Shown piece by piece: positions 26,020 to 37,356 of a DNA stretch of 64,000 bases. The stretch is taken from contig NZ_CP069791.1 in assembly GCF_016894265.1 (NCBI RefSeq), forward strand, positions 620,001 to 684,000. The letters are read 5' to 3'. The translations under genes and the position numbers were made by a program. Within the stretch, counting starts at the first letter, position 1. The number at the start of each line of letters is the position of its first letter. The stretch is from Corynebacterium tuberculostearicum. GTDB taxonomy: Bacteria > Actinomycetota > Actinomycetes > Mycobacteriales > Mycobacteriaceae. The notes beneath the pieces are model-generated. The model had not been told where the DNA came from and did not search any database. It saw only the letters and a list, made by a program, of their open reading frames with translations.

Positions 26020-27276
26020 GTGATTGATCTCAAGCTACTCCGCGAAAACCCCGACGTTGTCCGTGCTTCCCAGGTGAACCGAGGTGAGGATCCCTCCCTC
26101 GTAGACCAGCTTTTGGAAGCTGATGAGCAGCGCCGCGCTGCTATCCAAAAGGCCGACGAACTGCGCTCCGAGCAGAAGGCTTTTGGCAAGAAGATCGGCC
26201 AAGCCTCCCCAGAGGAGCGTCCGGCACTGCTGGAGGGCTCTAATGAGCTGAAGGCCAAGGTCAAGGAGGCGGAAGAGGCACAGTCTGCCGCCGAGGCCAA
26301 GGTGGAAGAGCTACAGTACAAGCTCGATAACGTGGTCGAAGGTGCCCCGGCCGGCGGTGAAGATGACTTCGTAGTGGTCGAAGAAGTAGGCCAGATTCCT
26401 GAGTTCGACTTCGAGCCAAAGGATCACCTTGAGTTGGGTGAGTCCCTCGGCCTTATCGACGTCAAGCGTGGCGCCAAGGTAGGCGGCGCTCGTTTCTACT
26501 ACCTCACTGGCGATGGCGCCTTCCTGCAGCTGGGAATGCTGATGCTCGCGGCGCAGAAGGCGCGCGAAGCTGGCTTCAAGCTGATGATCCCGCCAGTTCT
26601 GGTTCGCCCAGACATTATGTCCGGCACCGGTTTCTTGGGCCAGCACTCCGATGAGATTTACTACCTGCCGGCCGACGATATGTACCTGGTCGGTACCTCT
26701 GAGGTGGCCCTTGCCGGTTACCACAAGGATGAGATCATCGACCTCTCCAATGGCCCGCTGCAGTATGCCGGCTGGTCCTCCTGCTTCCGCCGTGAGGCTG
26801 GCTCCCACGGTAAGGACACTCGCGGCATCCTGCGCGTCCACCAATTCGACAAGCTGGAGATGTTTGTCTACTGCAAGCCGGAGGACGCGGAAGAAATGCA
26901 CCAGCGCCTTCTGTCCATGGAAAAGGACATGCTTGCAGCCATGGAACTGCCTTACCGCACCATCGACATTGCCGGTGGCGACCTCGGTTCTTCGGCGGCC
27001 CGCAAGTTCGACAATGAGGCTTGGGTTCCTACCCAAGGCACCTACCGTGAGCTGACCTCCACCTCGAACTGCACCACCTTCCAGGCTCGCCGCCTGTCCA
27101 CCCGCTACCGCGACGAGAACGGCAAGACCCAGACCGCAGCTACCCTGAACGGCACGCTGGCGACTACCCGCTGGCTCGTTGCCATTTTGGAAAACCACCA
27201 GCAGGCCGACGGCTCCGTCGTTGTCCCTGAGGCCCTGCGCCCGTTCGTGGGCAAGGATGTCCTGACCCCGCAGTAA
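26020..27276 (+). CDS. serS: seryl-tRNA synthetase
   Basis: The 418-residue class II synthetase charges tRNA-Ser. It has the N-terminal coiled-coil arm (about residues 25-105; [20 protein letters not shown]) and the catalytic core. Motif 2-type residues appear in [20 protein letters not shown] and motif 3 in [20 protein letters not shown] at 26020 is the likely start ([17 protein letters not shown]). It is divergent from farR by 65 bases and followed after 23 bases by an acyltransferase gene. Confidence 0.97.
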   Translation: MIDLKLLRENPDVVRASQVNRGEDPSLVDQLLEADEQRRAAIQKADELRSEQKAFGKKIGQASPEERPALLEGSNELKAKVKEAEEAQSAAEAKVEELQYKLDNVVEGAPAGGEDDFVVVEEVGQIPEFDFEPKDHLELGESLGLIDVKRGAKVGGARFYYLTGDGAFLQLGMLMLAAQKAREAGFKLMIPPVLVRPDIMSGTGFLGQHSDEIYYLPADDMYLVGTSEVALAGYHKDEIIDLSNGPLQYAGWSSCFRREAGSHGKDTRGILRVHQFDKLEMFVYCKPEDAEEMHQRLLSMEKDMLAAMELPYRTIDIAGGDLGSSAARKFDNEAWVPTQGTYRELTSTSNCTTFQARRLSTRYRDENGKTQTAATLNGTLATTRWLVAILENHQQADGSVVVPEALRPFVGKDVLTPQ

Positions 27277-27299
27277 GTCCGCCGTCGTCCTGGAGAGTT

Positions 27300-28913
27300 A
27301 TGAACGCTGCGACGAATTTCCTGTACCGCCAGATCACCCACATTGGCAGGGGGGTGACTCTGGCACAGGGATTAAAAATGCGCCTTTCGGGGGAAGAAAA
27401 TATCCCCGATAAGGGCGGCGCGGTGTTGGTCTGCAACCACACCGGCTACATGGATTTCCTCTTCGGCGCCTTTTTGGCCTATCGCAAGAAGCGTCTGGTG
27501 CGCTTCTTGGCTAAGGCTGGAATCTTCAAAGCACCGGTGGCGGGTCCGTTGTTGAAGGCCATGCATCACGTGCCAGTTGACCGTATAGATGGCAGCGCCT
27601 CCTTCCGCCAAGCGGTACAGCTGGCCAAGGACGGCGAACTCGTGGGCGTGTTTTCTGAAGGCACAATTTCCCGCAGCTTTGAAATCCGCAGCATGAAAAG
27701 TGGCGCCTCCCGCATTGCCTATGAGGCGGGGGTGCCGGTAGTCCCACAGGTCATTTTTGGTTCGCAGCGCCTGTGGACCAAGGGACACAAAAAGAACCTG
27801 GGACGGACCAAGACCCCTGTCTTTATTACCGCCCTCGAACCGTACTATCCCACCGGCGATGCGGAGGCTGATACCGCGGAGATTCGACGCCGCATGCAAG
27901 AGGCATTGGAAGGGCTATGGGAACAGTACGAAGCCGAATTTGGACCCATGCCTGCCGGTGAATACTGGGTGCCCGCCCGTAAAGGAGGAGGGGCTCCTAC
28001 CCTTGAAGAAGCAGAAGCTCGAGATGCTGAAGTAGAAACCGAGCGCCACCGCGTACGCCGGTTGCGCGACGATCTAGTGGGCCTCAAAGAACGCGTCTCG
28101 GTTACTACGGTTGACTTGGTGCGCAACCACATGGCCGCCGCCAAGGGAGCGGACGGGGAGGAGCCAAAGAATGAGGCGCGGACCGCCCCGGAGACCCTGG
28201 AGTGGATCAAGAACAACCTCAACGCCGTGGTAGAAGAGGCAACCCGCGGCTTGGATGAAGGTCGCGATAAGGTCGCGGATATCATGGCGCAGCTGAAGTC
28301 GGATGTGGCGCAAACCCAAGCGTCCATCACGGCCAGCAGTAAGGAGATATGGGCTGGTTCCGTAGCGGAGCAGGGCCTGTTGGCGGCAGCCACCCAATCC
28401 CGGCTTATCGTTTCGCGCTTGCCGCACCGCATGAAGGCGCAATTTTCTTCCATCCCCCGCGTGGTAGTGGCGCAGAGCAGCGCGCTGAATTGGGAAGATG
28501 GCGCGCTAACTCCGCGATTGCACAAGGCTTTGGCAGATATCTACCCGGCGGCCGAAGTCCTGATCGTGATATCACCCGCCGGTGAAGTGGAAGTTCCGCA
28601 AGCCGTGTGGAGCGTTGTCGTTGATGAGGACGCTGTGCAGCCGCGACTCGATACCGATGCACTGTCCGTCACTGCCGCGACTGCGGTACAAGGCGTGGAG
28701 CGCATCCTCGAGGATCTGAAAGCTAAGCCGGAGGAGGCCCTGGTTTTTGCTAACGAGCCAGGAGATGAGGATTTCCTAGACCGGATGCCGGTGGTGGCGT
28801 TGGAAACTGCCCCTATTGAGGTGGTCAAAGGCGCTCAGGCGGTCACTTATTCTGCCGAGAAAGCCGGAATGTCCGAAGTGCTTGAAGCAATGGCGCGGTT
28901 AGCGCAGAAATAG
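27300..28913 (+). CDS. PlsC-type acyltransferase with long C-terminal extension
   Basis: The first 230 residues form a lysophosphatidate-acyltransferase-like domain with VLVCNHTGYMDFLFGAF (NHxxxxD active site) and GVFSEGTISRS (EGT motif), followed by PVVPQVIFGSQRL. The remaining 300 residues are unusual. A charged helical segment (PTLEEAEARDAEVETERHRV) precedes a region with weak coiled coil and a mixed alpha/beta C-terminal part resembling no catalytic family I recognise. Typical PlsC proteins are about 240-280 residues long. It presumably acylates glycerolipid at the membrane; the extension is of unknown role. It follows serS by 23 bases. Confidence 0.85.
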   Translation: MNAATNFLYRQITHIGRGVTLAQGLKMRLSGEENIPDKGGAVLVCNHTGYMDFLFGAFLAYRKKRLVRFLAKAGIFKAPVAGPLLKAMHHVPVDRIDGSASFRQAVQLAKDGELVGVFSEGTISRSFEIRSMKSGASRIAYEAGVPVVPQVIFGSQRLWTKGHKKNLGRTKTPVFITALEPYYPTGDAEADTAEIRRRMQEALEGLWEQYEAEFGPMPAGEYWVPARKGGGAPTLEEAEARDAEVETERHRVRRLRDDLVGLKERVSVTTVDLVRNHMAAAKGADGEEPKNEARTAPETLEWIKNNLNAVVEEATRGLDEGRDKVADIMAQLKSDVAQTQASITASSKEIWAGSVAEQGLLAAATQSRLIVSRLPHRMKAQFSSIPRVVVAQSSALNWEDGALTPRLHKALADIYPAAEVLIVISPAGEVEVPQAVWSVVVDEDAVQPRLDTDALSVTAATAVQGVERILEDLKAKPEEALVFANEPGDEDFLDRMPVVALETAPIEVVKGAQAVTYSAEKAGMSEVLEAMARLAQK

Positions 28914-28935
28914 CGAAGGATTTTCGTCCGCTTTG

Positions 28936-28965
28936 CACCCCCGCGAGGGGGTGGTTTTTCTTTTT
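28936..28965 (+). terminator. intrinsic terminator after acyltransferase
   Basis: The 7-base stem CACCCCC/GGGGGTG (loop GCGA) is followed by GTTTTTCTTTTT, 22 bases past the stop codon. It closes the serS-acyltransferase unit before the glp operon. Confidence 0.88.
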
Positions 28966-29210
28966 GAATGTCTAAGTATTTTAAGAAAACTGACTGCTTA
29001 CGGGCCTGAAACTTACGTGTGAGTAACCACATGTGTAACTCGCGTCCGTGACTCCTAACATAGATTTCAGGAGATAAAGTCTCTGCAGCCGCGGTGTGAT
29101 ACTTTCCACCGAAACCACAATTCACTGCTTTTGGCTGTGCTTTTGCCATCTCATTCATGGATTTATGGCGCAGGCACATGCAAGCACCAAGGAAGGAGAT
29201 GCGGTCAGTA
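28966..29210 (+). promoter_or_regulatory. glp operon promoter region with imperfect palindrome
   Basis: This 245-base stretch carries no gene. At 29021-29041 there is an imperfect inverted repeat, GAGTAAC and GTAACTC around CACATGT (6 of 7 bases pair), a candidate operator. GGAAGGAG at 29191-29198 is the probable ribosome site for glpD. A GlxR/CRP consensus was looked for, and only a poor half-match was found. The promoter elements could not be fixed. Confidence 0.45.
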
Positions 29211-30935
29211 ATGACCCAGCAAAGCAACCAATCCTTTAACCCCGAATACTTTGAAAATCTATGGAATGGGTACGCGGATGAGGACTACGACGTAGTCATC
29301 ATCGGTGGCGGTTCCGTAGGCGCTGGTGCGGCAGCGGACGCCGCTACCCGCGGCCTCAAGACCGCCGTCATTGAGGCGCGCGACTTCGCCGCAGGTACCT
29401 CTTCTCGCTCCTCCAAGATGTTCCACGGTGGCCTGCGCTACCTGGCCATGTTTGACTTCCGCCTGGTGGCGGAGTCCCTCAAGGAGCGCGAGCTGAACAT
29501 GTCCACCCTGGCACCCCACCTGGTGAAGCCGCTGAAGTTTATCTTCCCGCTGACCCACCACGTATGGGAGCGCGTGATGATGTTCGGTGGCTTTACTCTT
29601 TATGACCTCATGGGTGGCTCGAAGAGCGTGCCAATGCAAAAGCACCTCACCCGCAAGGGCGTGCTGAAGGTGACCCCGGGTCTGAAGGACGATGCCATTG
29701 TGGGCGGCGTGCGCTACTACGACACCTTGGTTGATGACGCCCGCCACACCATGACCGTGCTGCGTACCGCCGCCGAGTACGGTGCCGACGTGCGTACCAA
29801 TACCGAGGTCATTGGCTTTGACAAGGACCGCGGCGGCCGCATCGTAGGCGCCAAGGTGCGCGATACCGCCACCGGCCGCGAGACCACCGTGCGCGGCAAG
29901 GTCTTTATCAACGCCACCGGTGTGTGGAATGACAAGATTCAAGAGATGGCCGGCGTGGAGGGCAAGTTCACCGTTCACGCCTCCAAGGGCGTGCACATCG
30001 TCGTGCCGAAGAATGCGCTCGATGCAGACGCAGCCCTGTGCTTCGTCACCGAAAAGTCCGTCCTCTTCGTTATCCCGTGGGGCGAGTACTGGATTATCGG
30101 TACCACCGATACCGATTGGGAAAAGGGCCTCTCTTTGCCAGATCCGGCACCAACCAAGTCCGATATCGACTACATCTTGGACCAGGTTAACCAGCGCGTT
30201 CGCCGCAAGATCACCCGCGATGACATCGTGGGCGTCTACTCCGGACTGCGCCCGCTGCTGTCCGGCAAGTCCGATTCCACCACCAACCTTTCCCGCAACC
30301 ACGCGGTTGCGCGCGTGGCCCCAGGTATGGTCTCTGTCGCCGGCGGTAAGTACACCACGTACCGCGTCATCGGTAAGGATGCCGTGGACCTGGCGGTGAA
30401 GGAACTGGGTACCAAGGTCCCAGAGTCCATCACCGAGCAAACCCCGATCCTGGGCGCCGCCGGCTATCATGCCTTGGCCAACCAGGTCCCATCCTTGGCT
30501 CGTCGCTATAACCTGAGCGAGAAGTTCATTGAGCACCTGCTCGGCCGTTATGGCTCCCTGCTGGGTGAGGTTTTGGCACCGGCAGTTGAGGATGCCTCCC
30601 TGCTCGAGCCAGTTCCTGGTGCCGAGTCCTACTTGTGGGCCGAGGTCCGCTACGCCGTCACCCACGAGGGTGCATTGCACTTGGAAGACATCTTGTCCCG
30701 CCGCCTGCGCATCGCCATCGAGTTCGGTGACCGCGGTGTGAACGCCGCCCCGGCCGTTGCTGATTTTGTAGCACCGCTGCTGGGCTGGAGCGACGCCGAC
30801 AAGGAGCGCGAGGTATCCCAATTCAAGGCCCACACGCAGGCCGAACTTGAAGCAGAAGCTGCGGTAACTGACCGTGAGGCCAATGACATTTTGGTGCGCG
30901 CAGGATCCGCCCGACCCACCCAAAACGAGGTATAA
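29211..30935 (+). CDS. glpD: glycerol-3-phosphate dehydrogenase, FAD-dependent
   Basis: The 574-residue membrane-associated enzyme oxidises glycerol-3-phosphate to dihydroxyacetone phosphate and passes electrons to quinone. The FAD Rossmann motif is VVIIGGGSVGAGAAADAATR, then KMFHGGLRYL and GTTDTDW are characteristic of GlpD. A C-terminal DAO_C domain is present. ATG 29211 is chosen; the ribosome site GGAAGGAG lies 12 bases away, and an in-frame ATG at 29199 is too close to it. It heads the glpD-glpF-glpK operon. Confidence 0.95.
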   Translation: MTQQSNQSFNPEYFENLWNGYADEDYDVVIIGGGSVGAGAAADAATRGLKTAVIEARDFAAGTSSRSSKMFHGGLRYLAMFDFRLVAESLKERELNMSTLAPHLVKPLKFIFPLTHHVWERVMMFGGFTLYDLMGGSKSVPMQKHLTRKGVLKVTPGLKDDAIVGGVRYYDTLVDDARHTMTVLRTAAEYGADVRTNTEVIGFDKDRGGRIVGAKVRDTATGRETTVRGKVFINATGVWNDKIQEMAGVEGKFTVHASKGVHIVVPKNALDADAALCFVTEKSVLFVIPWGEYWIIGTTDTDWEKGLSLPDPAPTKSDIDYILDQVNQRVRRKITRDDIVGVYSGLRPLLSGKSDSTTNLSRNHAVARVAPGMVSVAGGKYTTYRVIGKDAVDLAVKELGTKVPESITEQTPILGAAGYHALANQVPSLARRYNLSEKFIEHLLGRYGSLLGEVLAPAVEDASLLEPVPGAESYLWAEVRYAVTHEGALHLEDILSRRLRIAIEFGDRGVNAAPAVADFVAPLLGWSDADKEREVSQFKAHTQAELEAEAAVTDREANDILVRAGSARPTQNEV

Positions 30936-30938
30936 GTT

Positions 30939-31676
30939 ATGACCGGATTTGATGCATTCCTGTGGGAGTTTATCGGCACTGCGTTGCTGCTCCTTCTAGG
31001 TAACGGCGTATGTGCGCTGGTAAACCTGCGCACCTCTGGCGCGCGCGGTTCCGATTGGATCGTTATCGCCCTGGGTTGGGGCATGGCGGTTTTCGTCGGC
31101 GCGAGCGTGGCCGATCCCACGGGCGGGCACCTCAACCCCGCCGTCACCGTAATGTTGGCCGTCAATGGCTCGCTCGAGTGGTCCCTGGTCCCGTACTACT
31201 TCCTGGGCCAGATCCTCGGCGCTATCTTGGGTGCCATCCTGGCATGGGCTGCGTTCAAGCAGCTTTTCGACGCCAATAATTACGACGACGCCGGAAACGT
31301 CACCGGCGCCAATAAGGACACCAACGGTATCTTCTTTACCAAGCCGGCACATCCTAAGAACGGCTGGAATGCGGTGACGGAGTTCATCGCCACCTGCGTA
31401 CTGTTGATGTTCATCGCCTTCGGCCCCACCGGCGGCGAGCTTGGCCCAATGAGCTACTTTGCCGTTGCTTTCGTTGTGGTGTCGGTCGGCCTGTCCCTGG
31501 GTACCCCTACGGGTTATGCCATCAATCCGGTCCGTGACCTGGGCCCGCGAATTGCTTATGCATTCATCTTGCCCATCCAGGACAAAGGCAGCGCGAACTG
31601 GGGTTATGCTTGGGTCCCCATCGTGGCCCCATTGGTCGCGGCCGTAGCCGTTGGCCTGTTGTCCGTTGCGCTCTAA
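30939..31676 (+). CDS. glpF: glycerol facilitator (MIP/aquaglyceroporin)
   Basis: The 245-residue protein has six transmembrane helices and two half-helix motifs. The first is NPA (GGHLNPAVTVML) and the second is NPV (GYAINPVRDLGPRIA), where the family usually has NPA. The Arg after the second motif and the acidic Asp typical of glycerol-conducting members are present (RDLGPR). It lets glycerol enter the cell by facilitated diffusion. It starts 4 bases after glpD, so the two are co-translated. Confidence 0.93.
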   Translation: MTGFDAFLWEFIGTALLLLLGNGVCALVNLRTSGARGSDWIVIALGWGMAVFVGASVADPTGGHLNPAVTVMLAVNGSLEWSLVPYYFLGQILGAILGAILAWAAFKQLFDANNYDDAGNVTGANKDTNGIFFTKPAHPKNGWNAVTEFIATCVLLMFIAFGPTGGELGPMSYFAVAFVVVSVGLSLGTPTGYAINPVRDLGPRIAYAFILPIQDKGSANWGYAWVPIVAPLVAAVAVGLLSVAL

Positions 31677-31704
31677 TTCCATCTTCGTATAGGAGACTAG
31701 ACAC

Positions 31705-33252
31705 ATGACTAACAAGAAATACGTCGCCGCTATCGACCAGGGAACCACGTCGACGCGCTGCATCATCTTTGACCACAACGGCGAGCAGGCTGCCGTTGGC
31801 CAGCTCGAGCACGAGCAGATCTTCCCGGAAAAAGGCTGGGTAGAACACGATCCGGAAGAAATCTGGAGCAATACCCGTCGCGCCGTCGGTGAGGCTCTTG
31901 CCAATGGCGACATCACCGTGGAAGACATTGACTCGGTAGGTATCACCAACCAGCGTGAGACCACCGTGGTGTGGGATAAGCACACCGGCAAGCCGGTCTA
32001 CAACGCCATTGTCTGGCAAGATACCCGTACCACCGCCATTTGTAAGGAACTCTCGGGTGAGGAAGGACCAGAAAAGTGGCGCCGCCGCACTGGTCTAATC
32101 ATCAACTCCTACCCGGCGGGACCGAAGGTGAAGTGGATCCTCGATAACGTCGAAGGTGCCCGCGAGCGTGCTGAGGCAGGCGACCTGCTCTTCGGCACCA
32201 TCGATAGCTGGCTGCTGTGGAACCTCACCGGCGGCGCCGAGGGCGATGCCGGCCGCGAAGCGCTGCACGCCACCGACGTCACCAACGCCTCCCGCACCTT
32301 GCTTATGGACATCGAAAAGCTGGAGTGGGATGAGGAATTGTGTAAGGAAATGGGCATCCCGATGTCCATGCTGCCGGAGATTCGCCCGTCCCTGGGTGAT
32401 TTCCGTACCGTGCGTGAGCGCGGCTCGCTTTCCGGCGTTCCTATCCGCGCCATCCTGGGTGACCAGCAGTCCGCGATGTTCGGCCAGGGTTGCTTCCGTG
32501 CAGGTTCCGCAAAAAATACCTACGGAACCGGCCTGTTCCTCCTGCTGAATACGGGTACCACCCCGAAGTTCTCCGAGAACGGCCTGCTGACCACCGTCTG
32601 CTTCCAGCGCGAGGGCGAGCGCCCCGTGTACGCCCTCGAGGGCTCTGTATCCATGGGCGGTTCCCTGGTGCAGTGGCTGCGCGATAACCTGCAGATCATC
32701 CCCAATGCTGCGTCCATCGAAAACCTCGCGCGTGAAGTTAAGGACAACGGCGGCGTTTATATCGTGCCGGCCTTCTCCGGACTCTTCGCTCCGTACTGGC
32801 GCCCGGATGCCCGCGGCGTCATCGTGGGTCTGACTCGCTTTGCTAACCGCAAGCATTTGGCTCGCGCCGTGCTCGAATCCACCGCGTACCAGACGCGCGA
32901 TGTTGCCGACGCCATGGTGGCGGACTCCGGCGTGGAGATTACCGAGCTGCGCGTGGATGGTGGCATGACCATGAATGAACTGCTGATGCAGTTCCAGTCC
33001 GATATCCTCGGCGTGGAAGTACACCGCCCGAAGAATATCGAGACCACCGCCACCGGTGCTGCCTTCGCGGCAGGCCTGGACCATGGCTTCTGGGATGACC
33101 TCAGCGTCTTGGGCAGCCAGGCCGGAGACATGAAGGTATTCAAGCCGAAGCGCGACAAGGAAGAGGTAGAGGCACTCTACCGCGATTGGAAGCGCGCTAT
33201 TAAGCGCTCCCTGGAGTGGGAGGATAACGAGGACGAGGACCTGAACTTCTAA
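31705..33252 (+). CDS. glpK: glycerol kinase
   Basis: The 515-residue FGGY-family enzyme phosphorylates glycerol to glycerol-3-phosphate. The ATP phosphate loop is [19 protein letters not shown]. The glycerol-binding residues Arg-Glu and Trp lie in [16 protein letters not shown] and [16 protein letters not shown], and the C-terminal ATP site is in [14 protein letters not shown] and [14 protein letters not shown]. With glpD and glpF it completes glycerol uptake and entry into central metabolism. It follows glpF by 28 bases. Confidence 0.97.
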   Translation: MTNKKYVAAIDQGTTSTRCIIFDHNGEQAAVGQLEHEQIFPEKGWVEHDPEEIWSNTRRAVGEALANGDITVEDIDSVGITNQRETTVVWDKHTGKPVYNAIVWQDTRTTAICKELSGEEGPEKWRRRTGLIINSYPAGPKVKWILDNVEGARERAEAGDLLFGTIDSWLLWNLTGGAEGDAGREALHATDVTNASRTLLMDIEKLEWDEELCKEMGIPMSMLPEIRPSLGDFRTVRERGSLSGVPIRAILGDQQSAMFGQGCFRAGSAKNTYGTGLFLLLNTGTTPKFSENGLLTTVCFQREGERPVYALEGSVSMGGSLVQWLRDNLQIIPNAASIENLAREVKDNGGVYIVPAFSGLFAPYWRPDARGVIVGLTRFANRKHLARAVLESTAYQTRDVADAMVADSGVEITELRVDGGMTMNELLMQFQSDILGVEVHRPKNIETTATGAAFAAGLDHGFWDDLSVLGSQAGDMKVFKPKRDKEEVEALYRDWKRAIKRSLEWEDNEDEDLNF

Positions 33253-33274
33253 GTCCTGACGTAAACTCGCGGGT

Positions 33275-34105
33275 ATGGAGAATTTCCCAGCCCGCGCGCC
33301 TCGCCTCATCGCGAGCGATATTGACGGCACCCTGCTGGACCGCAACCATCGCGTCCCGCGTCGCAATCGTGACGCCGTGGCGCGGGCAGTCCAACAGGGT
33401 GCCTATTTTGCGCTTTCTACCGGTCGTCCGTTCCGCTGGATTGCCCCGGTGCTGGAGCAGCTGCCCGTGCGGCCGGTATGCGTAACCTCGAACGGTGCTG
33501 TGTTGTATGACTCCGCGGAGGATCGGGTGATGTCTGCCCATGAGCTTTCGCCCGCCGCGTTGGCGGAAGTGGTGGACGTGGCCCAGACGGTACTGGGCAC
33601 CGTAGGCTTTGGCGCGGAGCGGGCAGGGGGCTCGCTTGCCGACGCCGTCGAGGACCTCTTCGTAGTCGAGCGCCACTATTCCGAAAACGCCCTGTTTGAG
33701 GGCTTCGGCGTGGTCAGCATGGGCGAGCTAGTGGGGCAGCCGGCGGTAAAGTTCCTCATCCGCAACACGGACTACTCCGCCCCAGAGCTCTATGAGCTCA
33801 TTGCGCCGCACATCGATCCGGAGCTTGCGCACCTGACCTATTCCATGCAGGAAGGAATCTTGGAGGTTGCCGCGCCCAATGTGACTAAGCGCCGCGGGGT
33901 GGAATGGCTGGCGGAGCACACCGGCGTCGCCCAGCAGGAGACTATTGCCTTTGGGGATATGCCCAACGATATAGAGATGCTGACGTGGGCCGGCTGTGGT
34001 GTGGCCATGGAAAACGCCCACCCGGAGGTTAAGGCGGCCGCGGATGCGGTCACCGTGGCTAACCACCAGGCGGGCGTCGCTAAGGTGCTAGAGCGCTGGT
34101 TCTAG
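33275..34105 (+). CDS. Cof-type HAD-IIB hydrolase
   Basis: The 276-residue protein is a HAD phosphatase. Motif I is IASDIDGTLLDRNHRVP, with nucleophile and acid/base Asp; motif II is a Thr in FALSTGRPFRW; motif IV is IAFGDMPNDIEMLTWAG. A large type IIB cap lies between. Substrates of the family are sugar phosphates or pyridoxal phosphate. It follows glpK by 22 bases, so it may be co-transcribed. In C. glutamicum the homologue sits between glpK and the acyltransferase gene, whereas here it follows glpK. Its stop interlocks (CTAG) with the convergent amidase stop. Confidence 0.93.
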   Translation: MENFPARAPRLIASDIDGTLLDRNHRVPRRNRDAVARAVQQGAYFALSTGRPFRWIAPVLEQLPVRPVCVTSNGAVLYDSAEDRVMSAHELSPAALAEVVDVAQTVLGTVGFGAERAGGSLADAVEDLFVVERHYSENALFEGFGVVSMGELVGQPAVKFLIRNTDYSAPELYELIAPHIDPELAHLTYSMQEGILEVAAPNVTKRRGVEWLAEHTGVAQQETIAFGDMPNDIEMLTWAGCGVAMENAHPEVKAAADAVTVANHQAGVAKVLERWF

Positions 34106-36000
34106 TCGGTGAAGATGTCTACCTTTTCCGTTTCGGTGTTGTAGACAATCTCGCCACCCTGGAACTTCACGCGGATTTCCTTGCCATTCTTTTCCTCGTT
34201 GGAGGTAGGCAGGCCGAGCTTGGAGGCATTATCGCCCTCGGACCACTTCTTGGCAATCTCACCCGTCAGGGCCTTGGTGCCGGACTCCTTGGAGGAGAGC
34301 ACCACGCCATTTTGGAAGAGCTGGTAAAGGATCTTGCCGCCATCGGTGGTGTCCGGGCCGCCGACTGCCAGGCCTAGGACTGGACCGAAAGCGTTGAGGA
34401 CGGAGGTCCAAGATTCCTTCAGGCCTTCGTTGCTGGAGACCTGGACAACCTTATTGACAATCTCCGGGATATCGCCGGTGGTCAGGTTGCCCGCCACCTG
34501 CTGATCGGTGTCTGGCTTTTGTACGCGGTCGCTGGCGATGAGCACGCCGAAGACTGCGGCAGCGATTCCAGCGAGGGCGGAGATGGTGGAGACCGGTACC
34601 TCGACGTCGCCCAGCGAGGACGTGATTTCCTCACCTACCTGTTGCGGGGTCTTGGGAGTATTGGGCTGTGGAGACTCTTGCCAGTTCAGGTCCGTGCTGT
34701 TCTTGCCGGACTTGATGGCATCCGCCTTGCGCTTGGTATTCTTTCGAATCTCGTCCCAGTGGCGCGTGGTGTACTGGCCCGGGCAAGCCGTGTAGTGGAA
34801 ATCATTGTGTCCCGCGAAGGACGGCACGGTGGCCGTGGTTCCTGCAGGGAACTTGGAGCCGTTGAATCCGCCGGAGTACAAGCTGGCCTTGCCCATTGGA
34901 TCGATGCCAGAAATAGCGGCCTTCCAGCCAGCAATCTCGGCCACGGAGTTGAGCATCTCACGAGACGGCTCTGCTGTCTCGTAGTTGCCAATCATGGAAA
35001 TGCCCCAGTTATTGGAGTTGAAGCCACCCACGTGGGCGCCCTGTACGGCCTTGTCCAGACCGCCGTAGCGGCCTTCGTAGATGGTGCCGAATTTATCCAC
35101 CAGCACGTTGTATCCGATATCGCACCAGCCCAGGGTCTGCGCATGGTAGTCGTAGGCACCGCGTACCTGTGCCGCTGCCTGTGCGCGGGTGTAGTTATTG
35201 GTACCCGCGGTGTGGTGCAGGGTCAGGGCTTTCAAGCCATCATCGTAGGTTGGCTGCTGGCAGCGCTTAGATTCGTCTGCTCCCCAGCCAGCGCGGGTGA
35301 CTACCTTGGGCATGCCCGCGGTTTCTGCGGTGGGCTCGATGGCTTCGCCTTCTTGGGCGTTGCCGTCGATAAACACGGCGTCGAGATCCGCAACCTGGGT
35401 GCGCTCATCGGCCACGGGGGAGATATCGCCGACGTTGTACGCAAGCGGCGCGGGGCGGTTGGCATCAGCGCCCTTGGCGGCCTTGTCTAGGAGGGAGTCT
35501 TCCTTCTTATCCAGGTTAGAACCAGTCACGAGGTCAACGTTGGCCATGGAAACCTGCACATCGTTGGTATCGCCCACGAAGATGAGTTCGGTGCCGTTCT
35601 TGCCCTCGGTGTAATTCATTGCATCCATGGGCAGCCACTCGCTCCAGGAACCGTCCTGCTGCTTGGAGCGGACGAAGGAGTTGATATCTCGCTTGCCTTC
35701 CCAGGTGACGGCGAACATATTGAAGGTTTCGTCGCGGTGGAACTGCTTGACCGCGCGGCGGCTTTCGCCGTCGCCCTGAGCGGCTACGGCTGGGTCATCG
35801 ACGACGATGGATTCGCCGTCACTGAAGCTAGAGGAGGAATTTTTGACCTCAATGGGGCCGCCGTTGCCGGAGTCTTGGGTCTTGAGAACTTGCTGTCCGC
35901 CGAATGCGGCCGTCACGGCGAGCGCGATGGAGGTGACCGCCGCGATGACGGGGGTGGACCATTTTGACCTGGTGGGTACTAGTCGACGTCGTTGTTGCAC
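34102..36000 (-). CDS. secreted PGRP/amidase_2-domain protein with LGFP-like C-terminus
   Basis: The 632-residue protein has an N-terminal signal or anchor (TPVIAAVTSIALAVTAAF) and a central N-acetylmuramoyl-L-alanine amidase/PGRP domain. Zinc ligands lie in LKALTLHHTAGTNNYT and the paired motif GHNDFHYTACPG, with YNVLVDKFGTIYEGRYGGL between. A second hydrophobic segment (IAAVFGVLIASD) is followed by repeats of LGFP type (LGLPTSNEEKNGKE). The enzyme would cleave peptide stems from peptidoglycan in the envelope. In mycobacteria a similar protein neighbours glf. GTG 36000 is chosen because GGGAGAT lies 7 bases upstream. Confidence 0.88.
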   Translation of the reverse strand: MQQRRRLVPTRSKWSTPVIAAVTSIALAVTAAFGGQQVLKTQDSGNGGPIEVKNSSSSFSDGESIVVDDPAVAAQGDGESRRAVKQFHRDETFNMFAVTWEGKRDINSFVRSKQQDGSWSEWLPMDAMNYTEGKNGTELIFVGDTNDVQVSMANVDLVTGSNLDKKEDSLLDKAAKGADANRPAPLAYNVGDISPVADERTQVADLDAVFIDGNAQEGEAIEPTAETAGMPKVVTRAGWGADESKRCQQPTYDDGLKALTLHHTAGTNNYTRAQAAAQVRGAYDYHAQTLGWCDIGYNVLVDKFGTIYEGRYGGLDKAVQGAHVGGFNSNNWGISMIGNYETAEPSREMLNSVAEIAGWKAAISGIDPMGKASLYSGGFNGSKFPAGTTATVPSFAGHNDFHYTACPGQYTTRHWDEIRKNTKRKADAIKSGKNSTDLNWQESPQPNTPKTPQQVGEEITSSLGDVEVPVSTISALAGIAAAVFGVLIASDRVQKPDTDQQVAGNLTTGDIPEIVNKVVQVSSNEGLKESWTSVLNAFGPVLGLAVGGPDTTDGGKILYQLFQNGVVLSSKESGTKALTGEIAKKWSEGDNASKLGLPTSNEEKNGKEIRVKFQGGEIVYNTETEKVDIFTD

Positions 36001-36128
36001 TGTTATCTCCCTAGGGTTGTGCAGCTGTAAAAACGGTTGCCAAAAGTTAAGAGTTGATAGTGATGGTACGTTTGTGACTTCTGTGAAATCTGTTGCGACA
36101 CGCCGATGCGCCGTGTCAGCTGCCGTAG

Positions 36129-37343
<1,215 letters not shown>

Positions 37344-37356
37344 GCGCTATGCTTAA

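Noticed and set aside
29013..29036. GlxR/CRP-like site upstream of glpD
   Set aside because: TGTGAGTAACCACATG matches only the left half of TGTGA-N6-TCACA, so it is too weak to call.
29259..30923. Long open frame antisense to glpD (over 500 codons)
   Set aside because: It mirrors the codon bias of glpD in GC-rich DNA and has no recognisable domain or ribosome site. The glpD protein is clearly conserved.
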